Positions 20,229 through 31,987 of a stretch of 64,000 bases of DNA are shown here, piece by piece. A program made the position numbers and the translations under genes. The notes beneath the pieces are model-generated. The model did no database searches, had not been told where the DNA came from, and saw only the letters and a program-made list of their open reading frames with translations. The first letter of the stretch is position 1, and every line of letters starts with the position of its first letter. Source of the stretch: Blepharisma japonicum (lineage: Eukaryota > Ciliophora > Heterotrichea > Heterotrichida > Blepharismidae); the NCBI GenBank assembly GCA_949751835.1, contig CATKHK010000032.1, positions 248,001 through 312,000 on the forward strand. The letters run 5' to 3'.

Positions 20229-23159
20229 ATGGACGAAACCCTGATAATCCAAGCTTTCGCCACTAGCCTCACAAATAACAACGAAACTCGTCGTAAGGCT
20301 GAGGAATATCTTCTTTCTATTCAAAGTTCTCCAGGTTTAATCCCCATTCTCGTCAAAATTTCTCTCAGCAATGAGCTGCTCCCAATCAAGCAGAATGCAG
20401 CTATATTTTTAAAGAATTTAACAAAAACCTGAAAAGACTCAAAACGAGATTTTATCCTTTCCCTCGAGGATAAAAACTATTTAAAGGCCAACATAATGTA
20501 CTGTTTACGATATTCCATTGCTGAAAAAATTCGTTCACAGTTCGAAGAAATTGCACACAATATCGCAAAGTCAGATTTTCCTTGAACTGAAATTTTAATT
20601 CAATGTGATGAAGCGCTTCAGTCAAGAGACGCAGACCTGATTCATTCAGGTTTAGACATGATACACCAAATAGCGAGAGTTTATGAGTTTGTTATGAATG
20701 AACGAAGAAATAACCTGAAAGTTCTGGTTTCGAGATATTTTCCTATTATTGATTCATTATTTACACATTTATTGGGAGAGGAAAATGAAAATGCATATAA
20801 ATACATTTGCTTGATTTTACAGATTTATTGGGTATGCTTTTATATTGAGCTGCCTGAGGACCAAGCAAGCATAGAGAGCTTGTCAAGCTGACTGACGAAA
20901 TTTAAAGTTATTTTGGATAAAGATTTAGGGGAGCTTGAAAATCCGGTAGAAAATGAAGATGAAGCGAAAATAAGAGAGGAATTACCACAATGGGCTTGCA
21001 AAAAATGGGTAGCTCAAATAGTCCACCGCTTTTTCAACAGATATTTCAATTTGCATCATTTAAATGGGCACAGCAAAACTATAGGTGAGCATTTTCAATC
21101 TAATTGGGCCGTTCCTTTTTTTGAATCTATTTTACCATTACTTTTAAAGCGGACTGCCCATTTTATACCAAATATCGTTGCAAATTACCTTTTAAAATAC
21201 ATAAATCAAGCCGTAAAATTCCCTGTGACTTGTGAAATATTAAAAGCTAAAGTCACAAATTCGAACCAGCTTATTATTCATTTATTAGTTACAGACATTA
21301 TAGTTCCTTATTTATGCCGAGTAAAAACTGACGAAGAATTATGAGAAGAAAACCCTATCGAATATGTCAGGAAAGAAACCGACATAAGCAGAGCTTACTA
21401 TTCACCAAAAAGCTCAGCAATTGATTTACTAATAACTCTTGCTGAAAAAGGGTATTTAAACCAATTTTTAGATTACGCAGTTCGAGAGCTTATATCAAGC
21501 CCTCAACTACTTAAAAAAGAAGCATTGCTACTAGCAATTGGATCGCTTTATCAATTGATGAAAGAAAATGAAGCCATTTCACAAAATGTCCAGAATTTAT
21601 TAATTACACACGTTTTGCCTGAATTTGACAGCCAAATTGGATTTTTACGCTCAAGAGCCATTTGAATGTATGGACAGTTCACAAATTTCCCGTATTCAGA
21701 TACAAGCCATCAGCAATTAGTTGTACAAAAAACTTGCCAACTTTTGCAGGACCATGAGCTTCCTGTGAGGATTGAAGCTGCCATTGCGTTACCTCGACTT
21801 CTTATATGGGATGTCGCTAAAGAAAGTGTAGGAAAAGAAGTTGGTACATTATTAAACATATATAAAATATTAATGAGCGAAATTGAATTAGAAGAATTAA
21901 TTGATGCATTAGAAGACATAGTTTCCAGGTTTCCAAAAGAAACAGTTCCTTATGCTTTAGATTTATCTGAGCATCTTACACAAAATTTTTTACGAATTTC
22001 CGAAAAAGATTCCAAAGATGACGATGGAGATAATGCAATGGCTGCTATTTCTATACTAAATACTATATCAAAAATAATCGACGTTCTTGAAGATAGAAAT
22101 GAAGATTTAGTTAAAATTTCTTTAATAGTGAACCCTATATTAGAGTTCTGTTTAAGTTCTAAAGGATCTGAATATTTCGAGGAAGCTTTGCATTGTTTAA
22201 CAAGTTTGCTTTATTATGCACCTGCTGGATCATTAGTGCACTTATATAAATATGCAGGATATTTAAAAATTTCCTTATTAGGTGAAGGAGAAATAAAGCC
22301 ATATGGAAAAGACCATTTAGAAGAAGTTTTTTCACCTTTAGCCAATTACATATCAAAATACCCACAACAAACTTTAGCAAACATCCTTGTATTTTTTGAC
22401 CTTGCCATTAAATTACTAAAAGAAGATGAGCAGGAAATAATTACTGGCTGCAAAATTTTTATAGCGATTATTGAAAATAATCAAGGGAGAATTAATCAAG
22501 CTCTACCACAAATTGTTCAATTAGTATGAAAAGCGACGAATAACCTTTCCAGAAAGGTAAAAGTTATTGGCTGTGAAGTTATATTGGTAGCGTTATGAAA
22601 TAATCCAATTATTACTTGTCAAGGATTGCAAAATAATAATGTTCTTGTAGATCTTTTATCATTTTGCATTGAAAATGTAATGCATTTCAAAGAATCCATG
22701 GCTAGAGCACATATGATTGTGGGTTTAGGGTCGCTATTATATCTAGGAGAGCAGCTTCCTCAAATCATTTCAAATAATTTAGGAATTATTTTACAAAAAG
22801 TTCTGAAGATTTATAAAGCAACTTTAGATGAAAAATCTAAATTTCATCAAGAAAATAATAGCCAAAATCCTACATTTGTAGACTCTGAACAATTCAAACA
22901 AGAATACTCCAAACTTCTATATGATTATAAATTCTCACAGAAAACTGATGACAGTGACGAAGATAGTGATGAGGATAATTATGGCTTTAGCACAGAGCCA
23001 GAAGATTTATATGACTCTCCATTTGAATCGTTAAGTTTGAAGGAGTTTCTAAAAGCAATTTTCACTAGTTTTGGGGCAAAAAATGAAGAAATTTACAAAG
23101 GAATGATTTCAAAATTAAGTGAAGAAGATATTGCAGTGTTAGGAATGATAATGAGTTAA
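20229..23159 (+). CDS. Importin-7/8-like karyopherin
   Basis: Seven TGA-as-Trp codons join six open stretches into one intronless 976-residue protein. The N-terminus (ETRRKAEEYLLSIQSSPGLI, then LPIKQNAAIFLKNL) is a typical importin-N domain for Ran binding. Motifs such as YVRKETD and GFLRSRAIWMYGQF, with Trp from TGA, are characteristic of the IPO7/IPO8/Sxm1 branch. An acidic insertion near the C-terminus (DDSDEDSDEDNYGFS) also fits. These receptors carry ribosomal proteins, histones and signalling proteins into the nucleus and release cargo on RanGTP. The start at 20229 is preferred; an in-frame ATG at 20157 would add 24 low-complexity residues. Confidence 0.9.
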
Positions 23160-23179
23160 ATAATAATAATAATAATAAT
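23157..23179. repeat. TAA trinucleotide run
   Basis: About seven TAA/AAT units overlap the stop codon of the importin-7-like gene and fill the 23-bp gap before the next start codon. In the plus strand it supplies stops in one frame. It looks like a simple microsatellite. Confidence 0.7.
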
Positions 23180-23182
23180 TCT

Positions 23183-23800
23183 ATGGAAGAAACACCATTA
23201 CATATCCAAAGATTGCAGGCATTAGTACCATCATTGAAATACAAATTTAACAGTGAAAATTCAAGAAAGACCGTGCCGAAGCTATTAGATTTTCTTAAAA
23301 CTCAGGATAATTTTAATTTAAGCTGTCATAAGAAGCCTTTTACGAAAAATAAGAGCGAAAAAGAAACAAATATTTTTTCATCTTTTAGGGAATCTCAATT
23401 TAAATTTCCCACCGAAGTTAATAATCGAAGAATATCAAATATACAATCTTTGCCGGATTTGAAAAACAGAGATTTAGAATATATATCAATTAAAACCACA
23501 AGAAAGATACTAAATTCAATTGAGCAATATAATTTGTCTCTAAGCAGGCACAAAGAAAACTATCATAAATGTAAAAATTTTAGATGCAAAAGAAAAAAAC
23601 ACAATGAAAAATTTTGCATTTATGGGTGTATGAAACCTATAAAGCCGATTGCCGAAAAGTTTAAATTTGAAGGTCACATCAGCAACAGGAATGGAAGAAT
23701 TTCAGAAAGACCCATTAATAAAAAATATGCTGAGCAAGGAACAGATATGGGAGATTTTGCGATACAATCAGCTAGAGAGTTCAAACCTCAATTTGATTAA
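23183..23800 (+). CDS. Small basic Cys-containing protein, unknown
   Basis: A 205-residue basic protein, stop TAA, no intron or TGA. A cluster CKNFRCKRKKHNEKFCIYGC (four Cys with two His nearby) around residue 133 could bind zinc. The rest is polar and rich in Lys, Asn, Arg and Ser and includes SLPDLKNRD, a motif also seen in two other proteins of this window. It sits only 23 bp after the importin-7-like gene on the same strand, the tightest tandem spacing here apart from minus-strand examples. Confidence 0.6.
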   Translation: MEETPLHIQRLQALVPSLKYKFNSENSRKTVPKLLDFLKTQDNFNLSCHKKPFTKNKSEKETNIFSSFRESQFKFPTEVNNRRISNIQSLPDLKNRDLEYISIKTTRKILNSIEQYNLSLSRHKENYHKCKNFRCKRKKHNEKFCIYGCMKPIKPIAEKFKFEGHISNRNGRISERPINKKYAEQGTDMGDFAIQSAREFKPQFD

Positions 23801-23959
23801 GTATTTTAATATACATTATTTGGTATGTAAAGGGCATTTAAATAGCATGATTAATAAAAAAGTTAATTTTTATTTTTTTAAATAATTGATCTTATAATAA
23901 AGCGCATAAATCATTTAGATTTATTCCAATTTAGGCATATTTTTATAATTATTTTAAAA

Positions 23960-26900
23960 ATGGAGGGAATTTTTGATGCTCTGCCATAACTCCTTTCTTC
24001 TGATAGTTCAATTAGAAATCAAGCTGAGGAAGAAATTAATAAACAATTCAGCTTTTCCGCTTTAGAACTTGCTAATTATTTAATCAATGCAATGAAATCC
24101 GAAAATGAAAATATTACAATTTTGGCTATTATTTTATTCCAAAGAAAAATTATTGACACACATGCAATTTTGAGCTTTCCAAGTGATAATCAAAATCAAA
24201 TAAAAACAGATATACTTAGCTTAATCAATACTACTAGAAATTCATTTTTTACTAAAAAACTTGGATATTTAATAGAATGTTTCTTCAATATAGCTAATTT
24301 AGGAAATGATTATTTCGAATTATTATCAAAATATATCAACAAAATAGATTATATAGAATTTGCATTTTACCTAATAGAAATTCAATCTGATTTCCCAAAT
24401 CTATTAAGATATACTTTAACTAGTGCAAATCAGATTATTCATATACTTTTGCCTTCACTTCAAGATAAAAATGCAAATGTAGTCGCAAGCTGTATTAGTG
24501 CTTTGTCAAAATTTATTTCTAGCTTTAGCAATGAAACCCAAATGATTGAATTTATGCCTCTTTCAAAAAATCTGATTGAATGTTTAATTAAAGCAATAAA
24601 TAACTCAGAGTTAAGCTTAGAAAAAGCAAAGCATACGCTAATTAATATAGCAGAATTAACAGAAAAATTCCCTCGATTTTGAATGAATGAAATTAATTTA
24701 TTAATAAATACAATGATACAAATAGCAAAAAATGATGCTTTGCGAAGCTATATAAGAGGTCAAGCTATTGAAATAATCATAGCAATTACCCAAAAGGCTC
24801 CTGGGCTAGTCAAGCAATATGAAGCAATTATAGAAGAAATATGCAAATGTTCTTTTAGCTTGATAAGCGAAGTTTATTTTATTAATGATATTGAAAGATG
24901 AAATACTGAAGACTGAGAAGATGATATAGCAAAAAATAATCTAAATATTGTAGGAAAAGAGCTATTAATCAAAACTGCTGAGTTAATTGGCCCAGAACTT
25001 GTAGCACCTTTTTGCTTATCAATGATACCAAATCTTATAAACAGTTCTGAATGAGCAAATCAATACACCGGAATTTTAGGATTAGGGATTATTGCTGGAT
25101 TTTGTAAAGCACAGTTTGAGAATGAGCTTGAAAATATCATTATTTTATTGGAAAAATCAATTTTAATAGATAATCCAAGGATCAAATGAGCAGTTGGGGC
25201 TACAATCAATTCTTTGTGCATAGAAATTAGTCCTGCTATTCAGCTGAGATTTCATGCAAGTGCCATTCAAATTATTTATAACTTATTATCTTCAAGATAT
25301 CAAAAAGTCCAATGTGAAGGCACAAAAGCTCTTATCAGCTTTATAAACCCAATAAAAACTAGAGATGATATTGACTCATTTGAGGTTTTCAAAAGTTATA
25401 TTAATAATATTATGCAAGTTCTGGCTTCGATAATTGATTATTCAATAATGCATAATCAATATGAGCTGTTACTTGAAGCTATAAAAAGTTTATCAATGCT
25501 CGCAGATGCCTTGCAAAATAATTTCCTACCATTTTATCATTTATTTATGCCTTACTTACTATCTGTTATAGAATCTCCCATTTTTTCAAAACAGAATCAA
25601 GAAATCAGAGCAGAGGCTATCCGCTGCACAGGATATCTTATTGAGTCATTATCAGAAAACTACACAAATTATATAGAAGATGCTCAAAGAATTATGAATC
25701 TACTAACTGATTTAAAAAAGGATCTTGATAAAGATGATCCTTCGTTTTTTGCCATTTTTGAGGTGATTTCAAGCTTTGCAGAATGCTTGAAAGAAGAGTT
25801 TTATCCATATATGGACTCATTTTTGCCCGAACTTCTTGAAAATGCTCAGCTAAATGTGAATATTTCTATTACTGATGTTAACGCAGATGAAGATTTGCCC
25901 CCAGGTCACAGTCTTGTAAAGATTGAAATTAGCCCTCAGGAAATCAAAAAATTGGCTATTGATTCTGCAACTCTTCAATTAAAAATTCATGCATGCCAAA
26001 CTTTATATGAACTCATATCAGCTTTGAAAGAATCTTATTATCCGTATATGGAAATTACAATAGACACATTAATTCCTTTATTCTCTTATTCATATAGCGT
26101 AAATGTAAGAAAATCCAGTGTAAAAGCAGTTACTGCGATTGTTGCTTCATCGTATGATAAAGAGTATACAGATAATTTGCTAGCCAAACTATGGCCTATA
26201 TATACAAGTTCATTAAGTAAGTCAAATTTGACCCCTAGTGATACACAAATTTTATTGAAGGGATTATTATTTACAATCCATCATGCAGGAGATTTGCATA
26301 AGATTGGTCTAGATCCTGCCAAAAGTTTATCTGTTTTATTATCAAATCATGCGAGATTGTTAATTAGCAGAAAAGAAAAACGAGATGCTGATTTTCAGCA
26401 ATATTTAAATGTGGATTTGCATAGGCAGGAAATTGAATTACTCGAAAAAGAAGAAATTCTTGATAATAAAATTCTCAGACTTATTATGGAAATTATAGGT
26501 AAATTATTGAAATCTTTTAAAAAAGATTTTCAAAATATTTTCTTAATGAATTTTAAAGATATTTATGCACAGTATTTATTTAAAGATGATGCTGAAAAAC
26601 TTGAAATTTTATCAGCTTTATGCATTTTCATTGATTACGTTGAGTTTACAGAAGATTTATTTTGGGAGCCAGGAAAATGCAGAATAATTGAGCAGATGCT
26701 GAAATACTCAAATGCAAAAAATAAAGAAATCAGACAGTCAGCTTTATATGGAATTGGGGTTTGTGCCCAAGTATGCAATGGCAAAGATTTTAGTATTTAC
26801 TTAGAAAAAGCTATTGATGCAGTAAAAGCTGCAATAAATGACCCAAATGCAAGAAGCAAAAAATATGATATTTCAACGGATTGTGCAATAGGAGCTTTAG

Positions 26901-27157
26901 GAAAAATTGCTTTATTCCATAAAAATGAGCTGATTGAAGAGTGGTTGACTTATTTGCCTATCAAGGCAGAACCTGAAGAATCTCAAAACGTTCATAAATT
27001 ATTTTTATCTAACTATGAGAGGCTAAAAAGCTATCCGAGAAGCAATAGCATAGTTTCAGAGCTTTCAAGACTGCGAATTGATGAAAATAATATTGATATT
27101 TTAGACAATGAAGGCTTCGAGATTTTAACACAAATTCTTAATCTCAATATTTTATAA
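23960..27157 (+). CDS. Importin-5-like karyopherin (Kap121/IPO5 group) with an early in-frame TAA
   Basis: About 1,065 codons with five TGA-as-Trp codons and no intron. HEAT repeats fill the protein; PRIKWAVGATINSLC and NKEIRQSALYGIGVCAQ match importin-5 motifs, and LFSYSYSVNVRKSSVKAV is another conserved repeat. It should import ribosomal proteins and histones. The natural N-terminus, ATG 23960 (MEGIFDALP, then LLSSDSSIRNQAEEE), is interrupted by TAA at 23987-23989, where family members have a residue. If TAA stops, translation must start at ATG 24092 and lose the first HEAT helices. A sequence error, a lesion or rare readthrough are all possible. The tandem layout with another karyopherin is notable. 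Confidence 0.82.
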
Positions 27158-27309
27158 ATATGCCAGGAGTATTAAATCTTAATACAAAACTAACTTCAAT
27201 ATGCATGATCTCTTTATATTATTTATAAAATAATTAATATTAATCTTATTTGACTATAATTATAACACATTTATCAGAATTTTTACTAGTAACTAATTAT
27301 AGAAATTTT

Positions 27310-29073
27310 TTAAATCCTTATTAGCGTAGAGAGAAGCTCAAAATCGATCTCTAAGGCAGAAACTGGATACTTCAACACAAAGTTCTTCAATACTTCTGGA
27401 TGAATAATTCCCATAATACCTACTTTTTTCCCATGTGAGAAAATTTGAGCTTGTCTTCCAGGGAAAAATGTGGGGTCTTCACAAGGCACCAAATGATAAT
27501 CTTCTGGGAAGCTAAATCCAAGTTTCTCCATTACAATATCTAATAGCCCATGAACAACTTCAAACCCAGCAGAAGTATTTGAATGCAGTGCTGAGAGCAT
27601 TCTAACATTTCTTGTCCCATTTCCTGCATTTTCATCTTTAACAACTGCATCAGATAACTCGAAAATTTTGATTGGGAGAGGGAATTTTTTATTTGATGAT
27701 AATGTTTTAAGAAGTCCTGGTAAAAGCGTTGTTCTTGGGATCTGGAATTCGAGAGTTTTTGGGTTGGAAATTTCTACAGCTAAGCCATCTCTTTCTCTTC
27801 TTAGGTTATCGTAGTTTTCTTCAAAAGAAACTAAGGCAAAGGTTAAGACTTCAATAAAGCCAGCTTGAGCGACTTCAGCTCTAAGCAAGTCTGATAAGTG
27901 GTTCAATGGCTGCTGCTTAGCAATTGTAGTCACTTGTGGAACTCTTTTTTCAATATTATTGTATCCATATGCAATTCCAACGTCTTCTGCAATATCACAA
28001 GGGTGTAAAATATCAGTTCTCGTAATTGGAACCCTTACTTTAATTTTATTTCCTTCTTCTGTACTTTTTAAAGACATTTTATTCAGAAGTGAGCATGCTT
28101 TATCTGGTGATAAATTAGTTCCAATAAGTTTATTGACATAATTTATATCAACCTCTACGTCTCTTTCATCCATTCTTGGGCATACATGCTCTCTCCCTTC
28201 TGGGTCAATTACTTTTACAGGCTCAACTGTGAATTTATCAGTGCAGTATTGAGAAAATGCTGCTATTATGGTATGCAAGGTTACATGAGCTTTGGTTAAG
28301 TCGCAAGCAGTGATATCAATGAACACATTTTTGGTGTTTAAGGTAATTTTTGAGTGGTCACCATTGATTATTGGTGGCATTGATAGCACAATTCCTTGGG
28401 AGTCATAAATAATAGGGGTCACTGGAGAGTTTTCAATGATAGCGACGTATTTTTTCATACGATTATCTTTGCGGTAAATCTCAAATAGCTGCTCAGCTGT
28501 GTATTCTTCAGTTTGGTTAAGAGCTTTAAATTTGATTTCTGCTGGGGCTTGAGCTGTATAGGTAAAAGGTCCTCTAATTGTGTCATAGTCGTGAGTCCCA
28601 ATTGCGACTAAAGTCCTTTTGCGGCCAATGTTTTGGTGGAGCTTGTCTTGAAGATCAATAAAGCTTTTATATGAGGTTGGGGTAAAGTGTAGATCTCTCA
28701 ATATTGCACATACAAAATAAGGTCTTACACCTTGTGTTGCGCTGGTAATTGTGGCGACTTCTGTTGGAATTGTAGGGAGCAGTCTGAATTGAGGGGTCTC
28801 ATCACGGCCCAAGAAGACTCTAAGTGACTGTGCGAGTCCTTCTAAACATAGAAGATCATATCTATTGGCGGCTACTTCGATTTTGTAAAGAATGGTCTCG
28901 TCAAGTCCACGTGCAGCTTCTTCTCCTTTTTCTTTGCGGACGATTTCTTTTTCGCTTGTGATATCATCAAGCTCTATGCCATATTCAAAGCAAAGATCCT
29001 CGAATTCCTGATCTGTCATAGTAACACCGAGTTCTCGATATAAGTCTTCTCTAGCAACTGTGACAGTAGGCAT
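27310..29073 (-). CDS. FARSB: Phenylalanyl-tRNA synthetase beta subunit, cytosolic
   Basis: A 587-residue protein without intron or TGA, stop TAA, the usual length of eukaryotic/archaeal-type PheRS beta. Clear family segments are MPTVTVAREDLYRELG, EVAANRYDLLCLEGLAQSLR, the B3/B4 editing-type region, the B5 region (SPDKACSLLNKMSLKS; IPTRTDILHP-like VRVPITRTDILHPCD) and the catalytic-like core with QPLNHLSDLLRAEVAQAGF and FFPGRQAQIF. With the alpha subunit it forms the heterotetramer that charges tRNA-Phe in the cytosol. Codon use is less AT-biased than in neighbours, as expected of a highly expressed gene. It is convergent with the importin-5-like gene. Confidence 0.95.
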   Translation of the reverse strand: MPTVTVAREDLYRELGVTMTDQEFEDLCFEYGIELDDITSEKEIVRKEKGEEAARGLDETILYKIEVAANRYDLLCLEGLAQSLRVFLGRDETPQFRLLPTIPTEVATITSATQGVRPYFVCAILRDLHFTPTSYKSFIDLQDKLHQNIGRKRTLVAIGTHDYDTIRGPFTYTAQAPAEIKFKALNQTEEYTAEQLFEIYRKDNRMKKYVAIIENSPVTPIIYDSQGIVLSMPPIINGDHSKITLNTKNVFIDITACDLTKAHVTLHTIIAAFSQYCTDKFTVEPVKVIDPEGREHVCPRMDERDVEVDINYVNKLIGTNLSPDKACSLLNKMSLKSTEEGNKIKVRVPITRTDILHPCDIAEDVGIAYGYNNIEKRVPQVTTIAKQQPLNHLSDLLRAEVAQAGFIEVLTFALVSFEENYDNLRRERDGLAVEISNPKTLEFQIPRTTLLPGLLKTLSSNKKFPLPIKIFELSDAVVKDENAGNGTRNVRMLSALHSNTSAGFEVVHGLLDIVMEKLGFSFPEDYHLVPCEDPTFFPGRQAQIFSHGKKVGIMGIIHPEVLKNFVLKYPVSALEIDFELLSTLIRI

Positions 29074-29365
29074 TTATATATGGCGTAAGAATAATTGCAA
29101 TAATAAGCTTAAGAAGAGTTTAAGACTTAATAAAATAAAGAATTATGAAGGGATTTACTTAAATTAAAGTCTATTTATAATAAAAAAGTGCCTTATAATT
29201 ATCAAGGAAACCTATTCTTAATAAATTACAATATTTACTTGAAGGTTGTGAATATTAATTTATCATATGCGCAATAATGAAGTATTTAATAAAATAAAAA
29301 ATTATTTTACCATGCAAAGAGCCGCTACTACTTCATAGTAAAATGTCTATTTAATAAATCTAAGT

Positions 29366-30476
29366 ATGAGTTATTTATCTATATCCGCATTAGAAGGATT
29401 AAAACAGTATGATTACAAACGCTCAGCCCGCACTTCTTTTGATAAATTTTTTAACTCTCTGTTATGGGAGCCTTTATCTAAGCTATATCCCAATTGGCTG
29501 GCTCCAAATTTGCTGACTTTATTTGGAACTTTCACAGTTCTCATGGTTTTGGGCTATACTTTAACTTACACTTCATTTGATTTAACAGTGAAGCCACCAA
29601 ATCATACATGGGTTTTCGCTACAATCGGGATGCTGATTTATGAGATCATTGACAACACAGATGGAAAATTAGCGAGAAGACTCGGATTATCATCCCCATT
29701 AGGACATTTGTTTGATAGTGGTATATATTAATATAGGACTTAATTCGATTTTTAATACAAGTGCCGTAGCACTATTAACCTCACAGTGCTTAGGGATGAA
29801 AAATTCATATGAAACAATAGTGTTACTTATGATTCTTCAGACACCTTTTTATTTTGCAGCATGGGAAGAGCTGCATGTAGGTGGCCATAGAATCCAAGTA
29901 TCAAATCTAGGAGTTTCGGAGATGGCAATGATTTTGAAATCTGCCTGCTTATTCAGTGTCTGCTTCAGGTATGATTTTTGATATGCAGAAATTATATATG
30001 GAATTAAAATGAAAGAATTTTTCGTTTCTATTTTTGTGCTTATCTACATTTGGGTTTTACCGGCGTGTATAGCAAATGTAATCTTGGAGAAGAAAAGTGC
30101 GAGCCCGCTTAAAGAGTTTTTCCCTATAATTCAGATCATTATTGGAGTTTTACTGCTTTATAATACAGCTGCTTATCAAAGCTACTCGCTAATAATTATA
30201 TTGAATATGTGTGCGGCTCTTGGCCTGGTTAGCTCAAATATGATTGTATGTTCTTGCACTAAAAAAGAATTCGAGTGGCTAAGAAGTGATAGCACTTTAT
30301 TTTTATTGTACAGCTTGCTAACGTTTATAATACAAATCGGAGATTTTTGGATGCATGTTGGGTTTGGGGTTGCACTTTGGTTTATTCTTTTGCATTATTT
30401 GGTATCTGTGGTACTCGAAATATCAAGACATTTGGGAATTCCCATATTGAGAGTTACAAGACAAAAGCATTACTAA
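29366..30476 (+). CDS. CDP-alcohol phosphotransferase (choline/ethanolaminephosphotransferase)
   Basis: A 16-nt intron at 29721-29736 and one TGA-as-Trp codon give a 364-residue multi-pass membrane protein, stop TAA. The CDP-alcohol phosphotransferase motif is present as DGKLARRLGLSSPLGHLFDS followed by GLNS: DG-x2-AR-x8-G-x3-D-x3-N. The last position is normally Asp, the proposed catalytic base, and is Asn here. N-terminal features (WLAPNLLTLFG; PNHTW) and the later WEELHVGGHRI match CEPT1/EPT1. The enzyme would join diacylglycerol with CDP-choline or CDP-ethanolamine in the ER. The Asn raises doubt about activity. Confidence 0.85.
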
Positions 30477-30808
30477 TCCTAGATCAGGATTTTATAATAT
30501 AATAGATTTATTATAAAGGATAATAAGAATGATTTAAGAGAGAGTGATACTTATTTAGACTATTTTATTATTTATATTAAGGCTCTCTTAGACTTTACCT
30601 TAAGTAATTTGTATCGTATTTTAACTAGATTATCCTTAATTCAAATTTTTAAACATTGAGTCCTTTTAAGATACTTCTACTTAGATAAAGCATTTTAACT
30701 CTAATTTTATTTAAAATCTATAAGAAATCTGATGTGATTCACAAATAAGAAATAAAATTCCATCTATTTACTTATGCAAATTTCCTATTTCCCTATTTAT
30801 AATATAAA
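30475..30808. other. Intergenic region with hairpins and an imperfect inverted repeat
   Basis: A hairpin AATCCT-AGATC-AGGATT (30475-30491) begins within the stop codon of the phosphotransferase gene and is followed by an AT stem (TTTATAATA with TATTATAAA). Further on, AAGGATAAT (30516-30524) and ATTATCCTT (30629-30637) bracket an imperfect inverted repeat of about 120 bp, including GATAC and CTCTCTTA partners. No open frame is seen. It probably holds the 3' UTR and the RAE1 promoter. Confidence 0.35.
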
Positions 30809-31846
30809 ATGAACGCAAACACTATCCAAAATCCTAATGATCCTATCACAAATCCACCTCCAGGAGACACAGTGCAGTGCTTAAAATGGGCTCCAACTCC
30901 TCAAATGAACTTACTCTGCGCTGGCTCATGAGATTCAAAGTGTTCTATATGGGAAATTGATCAAGCGGGTGGCAATATCCTCAAAGCTCAAACTTCCCTT
31001 ACAGAGCCCGTTCTTTCAGTTTCATGAAAAAATGATATTTCATCAGTTTTTGTTGGGGGATGTGATAGTCAAGTTCGTATCTGGGACTTAGCAACGAACC
31101 AAACCCAAGTAATTGGGACGCATCAGGCTCCTGTTAGGGATGTCTGCTTTATTGAACAGATGGGTATTGTGGCTTCAGGTAGCTGGGACTCAAGTGTTTG
31201 TTTTTGGGATGGGAGACAACCTAACGCAATATTAAAGCTTCCAATGCCTGGAAGAATTTTTGGTATGAGCATGAGATTCCCTTTATTGGTCTCTATAATT
31301 TCAGATAAACGATATGCTGTATGAAATTTACAAAGATTTCAACAAGGAAATACAAACGCTGAGATGATGACTGACCCTTCATTAAAATTCCAAATTAGAT
31401 CAGTCGAATGCTATAACGATGCTAAAGGTTTTGCACTTGGACTCATTGAAGGTAGATGCTCTATGAAAAAAGTCAATTTAGACACTATGAAAGTCGAAAA
31501 CGATTTTACATTTAAATGCCACAGAGATAATAATAACGCAAACAGTTTAAACTGTATTGCCTTCAATCAAGTGTATGGAACTTTTGCAACTGGAGGAAGT
31601 GATAATTCATTTATCTATTGGGATAAAATAGCAAAACAAAGACTAAAAAGCTACACAAACCTTGCAGCTCCTGTTACAGCTATGGATTTCAAAATTGATG
31701 GAAGCTTGTTTGCATATGCCGTTGGGTATGACTGGCATAAAGGTATTGACGGAGCTGGATCTGCACCTAGCAAAATTTGCTATCGACCATGTGGAGAGGA
31801 TTGCAGACCAAAAAGTTATATGACAGGGCCATCTGCATTTAAGTAA
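30809..31846 (+). CDS. RAE1: mRNA export factor RAE1/Gle2, WD40 protein
   Basis: Three TGA-as-Trp codons, two of them at conserved WD positions (CAGSWDSKCSIW; LSVSWKNDIS), give one intronless 345-residue protein, stop TAA. WD repeats include VGGCDSQVRIWDLA and VASGSWDSSVCFWDGR. The C-terminal block NSLNCIAFNQVYGTFATGGS, then AYAVGYDWHKG, is diagnostic of RAE1 (Gle2). The protein forms a seven-bladed propeller at nuclear pores, binds the GLEBS motif of NUP98 and helps mRNA export. Length matches the family (about 350-370). Confidence 0.93.
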
Positions 31847-31987
31847 GTTTAGGTAAAAATAAATTTTAATGATTAATCTTGATAACTAAAAACAGGCAAA
31901 ATTGATCTTGAAGTTCTAAACCTTGTCCTTGGTACCTCTCAAGCCTCTTTAGTTTCGAACACTCCTCCAGAAGTTCTTCAAGTCCTG

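Noticed and set aside
31843-31895. A 53-nt GT-AG intron after RAE1
   Set aside because: It would read into a frame that does not match the 31988 protein, and all supported introns are 15-16 nt.
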